The translations under genes were made by a program, and so were the position numbers. From positions 27,083,564 to 27,147,563 of the forward strand of contig CAIIXF020000007.1 in assembly GCA_903813345.2 (NCBI GenBank): a stretch of DNA of 64,000 nt, written 5' to 3'. Numbering within the stretch: position 1 is the first letter of the stretch; the number at the start of each line of letters is the position of its first letter. The notes under the pieces are model-generated. The model worked only from the letters and a program-made list of their open reading frames with translations. It ran no database searches and was not told where the DNA came from. Source of the stretch: Owenia fusiformis. Its lineage: Eukaryota > Annelida > Polychaeta > Sabellida > Oweniidae. Positions 23,701 to 35,700 of this stretch are shown one piece after another.

Positions 23701-26700
23701 AAATATATAGAATGGTATCTTACACTTTTTTCTAAATGTTGATATCCAAAAAACATATCTTTTTGGTTTATCAACACATACCGCTCACAATATAACAAGT
23801 ATACAGATTGTAACATAGATAAGCGAATTGGGGAAAATTACAATCCCTTTGATCAAATTATTATAAGATTTAATCTCCAGCTGAGGTGCAATCAAAATGT
23901 TGATACACATAATTAGCAGTCAGAAAGATGCTCTTACCACTGTAGTTTTCAATATTCCCTTTGTTGTAACATCTTATTTCAAAAGAATGGATATTGATGG
24001 TTGTATGGAAGTATTCATATCAAACATTCACATTATAGTTTACAGTGGAATTCCCTCCATAAATGCAACATATTTACCATTTAAGATTTCATATTGGACT
24101 TTCCGCATAATGATAAAATGTTGACGATATAGTTTTCGATAAAACCCCAGGGCCGTAGCCAGCTTTCAGTCGGGGGGAGGGGTGATGCAATCACCAAAAT
24201 ATTTTAGGTTTTCAGTCGGGGGGTGCGATCGTGACATAAATGAGGCAAAAAATATTTGTTTTGAATTTTTACGAAAATGATGCAACTTCCTTCAAACCTG
24301 AGCTAGAAGCTTCAAACAAAAAATCAATTCAATGCTCTTTTCTTCCTCTACCTTATGATACCTTTTATTGCTTGTAGGAGGGGGTGCGAACCCATCGCTT
24401 CTCCTCGTTACGCTTATAAACCCAATAACGTATTCCCAAGGAATCGACTTTATTAATTTATATGTGAAAAATGAGCTTGCATGTACAAATTGCATCGTAT
24501 GCAAACCTTCCCCTGACCGACCCGGTCATGTTTATGTCTTTTGAATGATGTCTACCCCTTAATGCATGCATCCTTTAATAAGTGGTGTTAAGAATATTGG
24601 TGTAGGCCCTGGTCAATATCTCTAGATACGCAGAGTTTCTAGACCGGCTAAGCACGTCTAAAAATTACTAGAAATTCCACAATTTATACAGTGATATGGA
24701 TTTCATGTTTCTATTGAATGCCTTATTTTGAAGTCTAGCTAAATAATCGAGTTTGATTTTAAACGTTTTCGGGGATCCGGGCAGAACTCAGGATATAGTA
24801 CTTGAGTACATTTGCATTCAAAATAATTCAAAATTCAAAATTGCAAATATCATGGAAGTTGATTGCAATTATGTTCGATGATCGTCAACATGAAAGAACA
24901 ATATGTCTGAATAATTAGCTATTAAACATCTTTATCAAAACTTTCCTACACTTTTAAATGTTGATCTTGTCAAAGAGTACTCTCCATCTGAGATTCAGAT
25001 GTAGATCGAAAATCAAATTGATTTCAAAGGTATTTATAGATGGTTTACATGAGGGGTTCTGTCCATGTGGGTGGTGTATTCCTTTCATAACAAAGAGTTG
25101 TTTTGCTTCCGGGGTCCTAAATTATTCAATTTTAAATAGTAACTAATAAGATTAAACAGATCAAAAAGACTCGGGGCACTGCCGTCGCCCCATCATGATC
25201 AATACAGGTGACAATAAGCGACACATGTTTCAGCGTCATGATAGTAAACCATGACATCTCAAATCTTCCCAGCCCTTGATTTTTGAGATCTTTCATCCCA
25301 GCTCATATTTCATCTAATTGGGGTCATAAAACTTGTGTAACTGTGCCTGTTGCATCCTCGCTGGAAGGGTATTTTACAAGTATAAATGAAGTTCTTTGAA
25401 GAAGGGTGTGCCTGTTGTTAAATACATGTACAATGCCTTTTACTACATTATGTAATGTATTGACATTAAGGTAGATGATTACATGATAACAATCACACTT
25501 ATTGACATTCATAACTCTTCCCATCTGATATGCTCAGATCACAGAATATGCCTCATTATATCAGAGCATGTTTCAGGCGTTTCAGACCCATAGCCAGGAT
25601 TTGCCAAGGGGTGGGTTACTTTTTTAAGAAATTCCAGGGGGAGTTTACTTTTGGCAATGTTAGTTCAAAAATGAGCAAAATAATTTAAAAGGTGCTCAGT
25701 ATGGGGTAAAAAATTCAATTTTGGTCACGGAGGGGGGGGGGGGGGGGTCGCTAGAACCAATCTATCCCCCTGTATTCGGGCCTGCATGTGCTATCTACAT
25801 ATTTGACAATTGATAATTTGATTGACACGGTTCAAAGTGGACTTTGTTAATTATTCAAACTGTTTTAATATCTAGGAATATGCGTCCAAGTTAAAATCAC
25901 TCGAAATCAGGGTAGATAAACCTAAGAAAAACACATTTCGTGTTTTCATTTGATCTTTAACATGATCCTGTAAAAATGTCAGATTTAGCAAAATACATAG
26001 GCGATCTCCATCTGCACACATCTACTCATTCCGACTAAGCTATTGCCTATACTTACACGCACACGCATACTTTTAAATTAATTTTATTTTGATAATGATT
26101 TAAAAACACAAATTATTATAAACACGAAATTAAAATGATTGTTATATTCCAATCCTAGTAAAGTATAATTAAGCGCGACTATAGGGCATAACAACATGTG
26201 GCCAGTCTAATTATACTGTTTGTTTTGATAAGGCTGTGCAAAGAGATATCAAAACTCTTGACACGCTCTTTACACGCGGGGTCTTTGCACCTCTTGACAC
26301 GTCTTGGAATCTCTAGATACGCGGAGTTCCTAGACTATCTTTGCACGTCTAGAAATTGCTTGGAATTTCACATTTGACGCAGTGTAACAAGCTCAAATAA
26401 CTCCCATTTTTCAGTGAAAATGATATTCCTATGATGTACTTATTCCAATACCTTGGTCACTGGGTCCTTAAACATCATAGGGCAACCACAACATCTAGGG
26501 TCCGCTGGATTGCACATGGCCATCGTTATTTCACATTCTCTATTGAAGGAGGAAAATTTTTCACATGGATCTACGGGTTCTTCTGGGTCTTCTGGTAATA
26601 TCGTTGGGGTTGGATCTGAAGAACAACAAATGTAAAATAGAAATCAATAAAATTGCTCACATAAACATACAACAATTATTTTAAAACACCCAAAATACAT

Positions 26701-29700
26701 TTCATCGATAATTAAAAATTTATTAATATTGAAACTTCGAACGTGTACATAAAAATGATCCTATTTGAGGGATAGGATTTGGGAATTTATCCCATTATTC
26801 CTATAAAATTCATTCGATAAATACTGATTTCTCGACTCCACTTTTCAAAGGATTCACTTGCGTCACATAAAGGCAATTATCAAAACAAGAGAATATACAT
26901 ATGTAACGATAAAACGTGTACATCTGAACACCATGCAATCCGAAGACTTTTTAGTGACCCAATTTTTCCTCCCAATGACTTCAAGTTTGAAATAGCATTA
27001 AAATGTGACCACTTCAAATTTAAACAGTCATATTTTAAAAATCAAAAATAAAATAAACCTATCTATTTGTGAACACTTCATAAATACATGATGAGTAAAT
27101 GAAAGCAAGTGTGTTAAGTGGACACATTAAGTATATCTCATTGTCTCCCGAAGGAGAAGCCTATCAGCTTTGGCACCATTCTCCTGTTATTTACCTTATC
27201 TCCTTACCGTAGTTGTAAATACAAGTGGCAAGAGGGAAAAGGGACATTCGAAGTTGTACATGGTATTATGCCATTCAAGAGCATTGTTAAGAAGTATAGG
27301 TAATAATTATTTTATATATATTATACATGGTGACACAAAACAATACCACCAATGCAACTAATTTTGGAATAACTTTCTCGATAATTGAGGTATCTTCGCG
27401 ACTTTTATGTGAGGGGTAACCAATGAGTCTTGAGTATGGGTAATGGCCAAGGTTAGTTATAGCTGAATATCCTTAGAAATAAAACTTAGTTCAATCTATT
27501 GCGTCGCTTCCTAAGTATGGTTTAAGTGTAGGTAAAAAAGAATGGTATGCTTGCAAAGCATCAACAACTTGGAAATGAAGAGATCTCATTTTCCGTGTAT
27601 GTGTGCTCTGACACAAAATCACTCAAAATTGTGAAGGATCTGTCACCCCAAGTATATAATAATGCCTCCATAGCATCCATAACCATTATAACCTATAATA
27701 TGGTGGTCTATGTTAAGGAGTTAATTATAGCATAATGTTCAGGTGTATCCAAAGTGATATTGAGGTCATCGTGACCTTGTAAAGGTCAAGTCAATGAATA
27801 TATGAAAATCAAACATTCTTGTGTCGAAATCATCATTTATAAGACCTAAAATGTGAAAATATGATAAAAATGTTGTTAAGAACAAACTTTCAAAGGGGTG
27901 GTATGGATATGGAGAACTTTTTGAATTCACGTTTCACTTAAACCAGTCATTAAAAAAATCTAAAAATAATTTAACACATCGTCAATTGAATGGCCATCCT
28001 TTGAATGGTATCAATATAATAGATATATACTTTCATCTATATTGTTTTAGAAAAACAAATCAAACACTTGTTTTGTTCTTGGTATCATGTTTCCAGAGGG
28101 AAATGAAACATCTTTCCGAACCTCATTGGAACAAAACGACATAAACACAATATTTTTAGGTCTCTCAATATTGTAATTTTGGTTGATTATATAAAAGTAT
28201 CTTGTTAATGAATAATAATATTGAGAGGTCTAAAAACATGTTGTATATGCTATTTTGTTCCAACAAGGTTCGGTAAGACATTTTATTTCATTCTCAAGAA
28301 TTGGTAGAAAAGAGCAAAAACAATTGCACTAAAAATAAAAATGTGAATAAAACAGTTATATATAAAATATTTCTAAATAATTTTCGCATTAATTTTTTGT
28401 CAATCAGTTAATTTTACATAAAATACCGTGTTTTTTAAAGAATGTTTTCAATGATTGGTTTAAGAGAAAAACATTGTTGAATTCAGTTCTCCATATCGAT
28501 ACCAATCCTTTCACAGTTTTGGTTTTTATCTTTTTCTTTGGTTCCATTGACTTTACATATAATAGGAATATCACCATATAGCAATATGATGATACAAGGG
28601 GTGATCAACGCGGTGATACGCCCCAGTCACATTTGTCGCACGGCGGCCGCAAGTCGACCGCAGAACAATTAAATGTGTGAATTTCTGCGGCGAGCGTAGA
28701 AAAACTACGCACGCCTTGCGGCCTCTGTACAGCGTATGCAGATTTTTACAGGCCGCAGGGAAGGCGTAGAAATTATAACTCGGAGTTATAATATTTGTTC
28801 ATTTCTGAGGTCCCCGTAGAAATCAACTGGCTCAACAAGATTGAATCATTATTTGTCAATGTTTCACGATCACTTTTCATTTGATATTACATCCTAGCAC
28901 TTTGAATAACATTTATAAATTGTCCTGATGTAAATAAAATGAAAAAAACTATTATTTATCAATAGAAATTTAAAATTCACCGTGCGGCTGCCGTGGGAAA
29001 TGTGACTGCAAAAGTATAAGAGCGCAGAAATTCTGCGACGAGCGTAGAAAAGCTACTGGCCGCAGAAATGATAGACCGCAAGGTCGCCGTAGGAAATGTG
29101 ACTGGGGTGTAAGGCATAAATAAATCTTGATATTGTTAGAATATTGAAGTGAATATATTCTTAAACCTCAGTAAAATGATTATAATTACAAAAACACACA
29201 CTTTTGGCAGAGAAATGGATCGCTCTTGGAATTGCCTGAAAACATGTTCTTAGATCTATTTACTTTCAAAATTAGTAGGGAGTCAGTGAGATAACGCTAT
29301 AACCTTTATTTATTTTATAAGAATTTAACACATAATCATACATTGAATTTATAACAAATTTATAGTTACACTTGAGGTGACAGATCCTTAGAAAATCTGC
29401 CTCTTAAAAGGACCATATGCACCCTCAATTGGGATCTCCCCACGAGAAAAAATTAATTCATCTTATTTTTCAAAGTGAGTATTCTGCTTTAATTATTACA
29501 TTTATATGCACACTAGTATCTTGTTGACCTATATTCAGCACAGTATTGATTTATAGGCCACTTATAAGGGTCATAATTCACTCATGAAGTGTAGAGGCAT
29601 AGATTCAAAACCAGGAAGTATTTTTGTGTCTGTCAAAATCCATTTGCATCCTACGCATCCCTACATCTTATCCAAATATGTTACTACATAATGAAACAAA

Positions 29701-32700
29701 ATAGTATATTCTTTGGTTTTACAAAGTTGTATGATTTTTGATAAGTGTAAAAGTTGTTTTTGGAGCATTTTTCTATAGCCACTTTGTAGGGAAAAAATGA
29801 TGAAAAAATGTACAATCTTTTAATTTTAAGTATGACCTCGATTGCAAACTTCATATTTGCACATTTGATGAGATAAACCATTAGTGTCATATTGTAAAAT
29901 TATTAAGTTTGCAATCAATTCAGGTCATAGTGTATTTTTGGTATTTTTGTGATAATCAATAGAACCTAATGGCCTCTATTGGGATCTGCTGATATCCTCA
30001 TGTTAAGTCAATGATGAACAGCCCCATGTAAGTCAATACAACCTAACTTAACTAAATGACCCCTATCTCAGCCTATGTGTGCCCGAGCACTTTAATATTT
30101 TCCAAAGAGTTATATGACATTCTATTCTTCATGTTACACCTAAGAATTATTCATTTTGACCATAGTGGTATTTGCCAATAAACGCACCTCTTCCTTTACC
30201 CAATTAGTGAGTCAAAGTTTTCAAAGTCAAAAGTATTTAAAATATATGGATAGGTATGGCATACTATTGATAATAGATGTTTGAAGTAGTGAGCAATCCA
30301 AAAATGAATGACATAATGACAAAGACAGAAATCCCGATTTCAGAAAATTGTATTGTATTGTATGTTCATCAAGACTGAAAACGCGATATCTCTAAATCTG
30401 AAAGTTGTTGATGCTTCATCTACAGAAAAAATCACGTACATTAATAATTATTGAGAAAGTTATTCCAAAATTAGTGGTGGTGGTGTTTTTTGGGTCACTC
30501 TGTATATTTAAAAAGATAATTCAATTTTGGAGATCTTTGACAAATTCCCTTATGCAAAAAAACTTACCACACAAGCTGTCCAAAACTTCTTCCATTCGAT
30601 TGATTAAATTATCGAAATTTGTCACCCTAAAATGTGCGTCTTCTGATGATGCAATTTCCCTAAATTCCTTTGTCCCACGGGCTTGCAGCGCAGGATCATT
30701 ATTCATCTTATTATTTGGTAACTCAAGAGCTATTGTCGTAGCACCAGATCCTTTTTTTAGTTGCCTAGCGGCCGTGATAGTGGCCGTTGACTTTTCTGGT
30801 GGATGTGTGGCACCATCGGTTAGTACAATAACGACCTTCTTTATTGGTGGTGATTTTATACCTAGCGGATCTCTTATACCATGTGCTTCAGTAAGAGCCA
30901 CTAATCTAGCCTCATTGAGGGCTTTATATGTTGCTGTACCACAGCGCGATCCTTTTTTGCCTTTGCCTATATTTTGGTGGTTCCAATCCATATCCTGTAT
31001 GGCTTGTGCTATAGCTGTACCTGAACTATATCGATTCAGATAGAAATTATGGTAGGTTTTTTTGTCATAACTGATCAGCCCCATCTATAATAAATTAAAG
31101 TTATACGTTCAGTTGTAGCACAACGGTTTCCGGACAACTCGGACCCAGGACAACTCGGACCCTGGACAACTTGGACCCAAGACATCTCGGACCCAAGACA
31201 ACTCGGACCACCTTTTGAAATGATGATTTTTATCATTATATTTGGTTTTAATTATTTTATAAAATTTTATATTATGTTAATTTGATGAAATTGTTTGAAA
31301 TCAATGTTTTGATGAGATTTAAGAAGTAAGAAACTATTGAAGCTAAAGACCCAAGACAACTTGAACCTCTTTTTGAAATGATGGTTTTTATTATTGTATG
31401 GGGTTCTAATTTTTTTATTTAATGTTTTTTTATGGCATATATTATATATTGTGAATTCATATATTGTGTTAATTCCATGGAATTGTTTTAATTAAATTAA
31501 CTATAATTTCAAAAAGTCGCCCGAGTTGTCTTGGGTTTTAAGCTTCAATAGTCTCTTACTGGTCTTGCTTCATAAATTTCATCAAATAAGTTAACTGAAA
31601 GCCGGTTACCAATTGAAAGATCTTCATCAAATAAATACAATATATAAACTCACAATATGTTATGCTAAACATTAAACAAATAATCCCCAATTACGACAAC
31701 TAAAAGGATAATTTCAGAAAGTGGTCCGAGTTGTTCTGGGCTTTTAGCTTCAATATCCTCTACTTTATTTTCATCAAATAAGTCAAATTAAAACATTTCC
31801 ATGAAATTAATACAAAATATGAAGTCACAATATATAATATATGTATTAATTTTCATAAATGAAAAAAATAAAACCACAAATAATGATAAAAATCATAATT
31901 TTAAAAAAGTGGTCTGAGATGTCTTGGGTCCGGGTTGTCATTTAATACTGAATAACGTGTAGTTGAAAGCTCTATAGACTCAAAAGATGGAATACAATGC
32001 AAGTAAACGAGGATATGGTAGTCTACCCTATGACTCAATACTGAAGTGCATGTAGTTGAGCAGACTAAGGAAGGCTGGAACATTTTCTGCCTTTTAATTT
32101 TAAAAGCCAGAAAATGGTATTTGAAAGATAGATGGAAAAAGCAATTTTGTTTTGGAAATGGAGAATATACCTTTGAAATCAACTGAGAATAACTTTTTTG
32201 AAAAAAAAAATAACAATATGTATACTAAATGAATGAAAATTGCCAATTTTAACTACAAAATAATTCATAGAATTTTACCAAGCAAACGTGAACTATTTAT
32301 ATTTGGAAAGGCACACAATTATAGTTGTGATATTTGTAGGAATCCAGATTCAATAAAACATTTGATTGTATTTTGGCCAAGAGAATCTGGAAACATATTG
32401 ATGAAATTTAGGTTACAATGGCAATGATGATTATAGCAAATTCTTAAATTATTTTATACGTGTGATTTCCTAACAATATACAAGGCTTATATCGGACAAA
32501 TTAATGAAAACAACATTAGAAATGTGGACTTCATTTTGTATTCTTTAAAAAAGGGAATAACAATTAGAAAAAATGTTTTCTACACCAAATATTGGAAAAT
32601 ATGTGAAACAATTCAGTAATAATATTTTGTACATGTATTTTGTAATGTGACTTAATAAATAAAAAAACAAAATAGAATTAGTCCTGTGGAATCGATGGAG

Positions 32701-35700
32701 CTGGTTGCTTTCTAGGATGTATGCTATATCTTTGTATTTTCTTTATCTATATGTTATTGACTTTCAAAATCAGAACTGTGCCGGTTTGGCACTGGTGGGC
32801 AAAATTTTTTACAATTGTATAGGTGGCGCCCCCTATGAAATACCCTTTTAATTAAGAATTTTTTTAAATGATCTTGAGCAGAGTTTTTAACTGAAGCCAC
32901 CTAGTATAACCTGTTATATATCCTCAATATCATGTCTATTTTTTCCTCACCTAAAATCTCATATTTACAGAGTACTGAGGCCTCATTATCCGGTCGACGC
33001 ACCGCAAATCGCAATCGCAACGTAAATATTTAGCGAATCGTACGCAAAACGATATTATGAGGCCATCTCAAAGGCACTCTAGCGCAAATTCATTGCCGTT
33101 TTGCGTCTTTAGCGCAAATCGCAGTTTTCTTATTACACGGTAGACGCATCGCTATTTTCATTTCGCATCGCAAATACACTGCTAACCGCACGCAAATTGG
33201 TATTATGCAGTCATCGCACAGTTGCGTCCACGTAAATCAGTTGATTTTTATGTCGCAAACTCCACTTTATTTGCGGCATCCCTGACCCTGCCGCAATATA
33301 AATCGCAAACATATCATCAAGAATCTTGATAGTTTTCCTATTTAAATTAACATTATCGTTGTAGAAATCTAGGAAGTGCCCTTTGAGACATCCAACTAAA
33401 AATAGGTTGAAAAACATTAGAGACACAAGTAACCAAAACTTATCAAAATCAAGTCTGAAAGTGCACGATTATGCTACCTTGGTTTTGTGAAATCTATAAT
33501 AAATATCGCAATTCCATTTCGCAAATATCGTCTGCTAAAATTAAAATTATTAATTATTAATTATGTTCACAATATAAGAGGTTTACGCTTATTCAGAGAC
33601 AGGAGTAAGCCGTTAGAGATGACTGACGATGAGATATTAAACAGATATCGCATGCCGAGGCCACTCATTCTTGAGTTGATTAATATATTAGATGGGGATC
33701 TAGCGTCAAGAACAAGGAATCCTCAGGCAATTCCATGTCAGCTAAAAGTATTCATTTCATTACGATTTTATGCTACAGGTTGTATGCAAATGATAAATGG
33801 AGATATATTCGGGGTATCCAAACATACTGTTTCGAACATTGTTGCTGAGGTATCGGCGGTTTTCTCTAGGTAGGCTATATCAGTCGGACTAATTACAAAG
33901 ACACCGTGTCTTGTTTTCAAGATGGGCTGCCTTCCAGTGACAGATCTAGATTTTCGCAAGATATATATAGGTTATGTAGTGGGAGGGATTCAATATGGGT
34001 TTTATTATGATGGACAATATGATATTTACCGAGAGCCCGGAGGGTCAGAGGGAAATACCAAATTGTCCCTCACAATATGTGAAATATCAAATTGTCATGA
34101 GGAATAAACCCATATTTAATCCCGACCAGTAAATTAGCTTTTTATTCCATGATATTCATAACTGTCTTCATAAAATCATTAGTTAGATTTTTCTATGAAA
34201 AAATGGTATATTTAATCAAGATAATATGACTTAGCTTTATGATATTTTTAAATATAAAAAAATTATTGTACATGTGTAACATAAACGCATCAACATCAAA
34301 ACATTCAGCAATACGTAAGCATTTTTGTCTATGTCAGAGCGATGATGATAAAACTGGAATTCGTTTTTCACATAAGAACATCATTTTAGCATGCTATATC
34401 GACCCAACTAATTGAAAGAGGAAGCTTTGTTTGGCAAAAATTTTCAATATGATTTTTTCTCAATATTAAAAATATTCCCGGTTATTCATCGGGAATTAGT
34501 AGTATCATGGGATAAATAGAGATTATCCTATATGAGGTTCAGGATATTGAACTATAGGATGATCTGTTTATCCCATACCAGTCTTGGTCATTTTGTTCAC
34601 GCTGTTCAATTGGCCGGAGTTCAGAAAATGTCCAACCAACCGTAAGAATTCATTTAGAATAGCCTGATTTTCAGATATTCATCCACATTTATTTCTGAAA
34701 TCCTTGTTTAACAGGGATACGCTCATTTCCTCCCTTCAAACAGATCGCGATTGTCTGCCTTTTCTCCATTAACGTTTACAGTAATTATGCGCATGTTACA
34801 AAAATGAACCAATATGCGAACGGCGATTATGACGTCAGCGGGCAGATATACTATATCTGCCCGCTCAGAGCGGGACGTATAGATATATCTGACCGCTGAT
34901 GAAAATATATAGAGGTTATTTAATGGGAGGTTTTTGATACAGGGTATATCTGAGGGAAATACAATATATCAACCCGAGGGACCGTAGGGACCGAGGGTTG
35001 ATATATTGTATTTACCGAGGGATATACCCTGTATCAAAAATCGAGCATTTAATAACTGATTTATTCTATACTTAGTAGATTGTGAGGAATAATAGCAAAG
35101 TCCCCTGGCTCAGTATCTACTCCCTGAATTTATGACGTCGTAGATCTGCTGAGCGGGAGATATATATATCTCCCGCTCACGTCACATATATTCCCGCATG
35201 TTATATACCTATAACACTACTAAGTATGGAATAAATAGAGATTATCCTATATGAGGTTCAGGATATTGGGATTATCCCGAGGCCAATATAATATATCTGC
35301 CCGAGGGCCGTAAATAACCTTAAATAACCTTTCAACCGACTATAGGATGATCTGTTTATCCCATATCAATCACATTGTTCAATTGCCCAAAGTTCAGAAA
35401 CTTAGCAACAAACCGTGGAATTATTTTAAAATATTCATGTACAGTTTTGTATTCTTGTCCGTAGCCGGATTTTCCTGTTCAAATCTTTGATTATTAACGG
35501 GGCATACTGCTCCTACCCTTCTTTAAAGCATATAACAGATCGCGATTGTCTGCGGTTTTCTCCATTGTTGTTTACAGTATGCGAACGTTACAAAAAAGGA
35601 CCACTACGGGAACAGCGATTATGACGTAGCGGGCAGATATACTATATCTGCCCGCTCGGAGCGGGACGTAAAGCTATATCTGCCCGCTGATGAAAATATA

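Larger units (their letters stand above)
21066..26385. mobile_element. 5.32-kb CACTG-ended TIR transposon in intron 4 of B
   Basis: Left end CACTGCGTGAAATATGGGAT, right end (read inward) CACTGCGTCAAATGTGAAAT, with TAA on both sides. Gene C keeps the unoccupied site (CCTTAACAAGCTC, TAA at 46860-46862), so the boundaries are exact. Subterminal arrays of CTCTTGACACG, CTTTACACG and CTAGAAA/CTAGATACG occupy about 21090-21205 and 26250-26350. CACTG/CACTA ends with a 3-bp duplication fit EnSpm/CACTA. A Chapaev-like identity is less likely, since those duplicate 4 bp. No transposase frame seen; a non-autonomous copy. Confidence 0.85.
27324..30504. mobile_element. 3.2-kb Tc1/mariner-type element in intron 3 of B
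   Basis: Left end TACATGGTGACACAAAACAA, right end (read inward) TACAGAGTGACCCAAAAAAC; both continue to an ACCACCA block and CTAATTTTGGAATAACTTTC. Gene C has the empty site (ATTATTTTATATCTTTAAAAAG, split at TA near 47771). Inverted similarity extends roughly 250 bp inward (GAAGCATCAACAACTT on both sides). F2 (27892-28511) and F7 (28619-29109) elements are nested inside. No transposase frame survives. Confidence 0.8.

Noticed and set aside
30405-31043. Plus-strand 212-codon frame
   Set aside because: Antisense of gene B exon 3; the same artefact appears at 47978-48334 over gene C exon 3.
34860-35060. Strong hairpins considered as rho-independent terminators or RNA genes
   Set aside because: They are palindromic MITE arms within a eukaryotic transposon.
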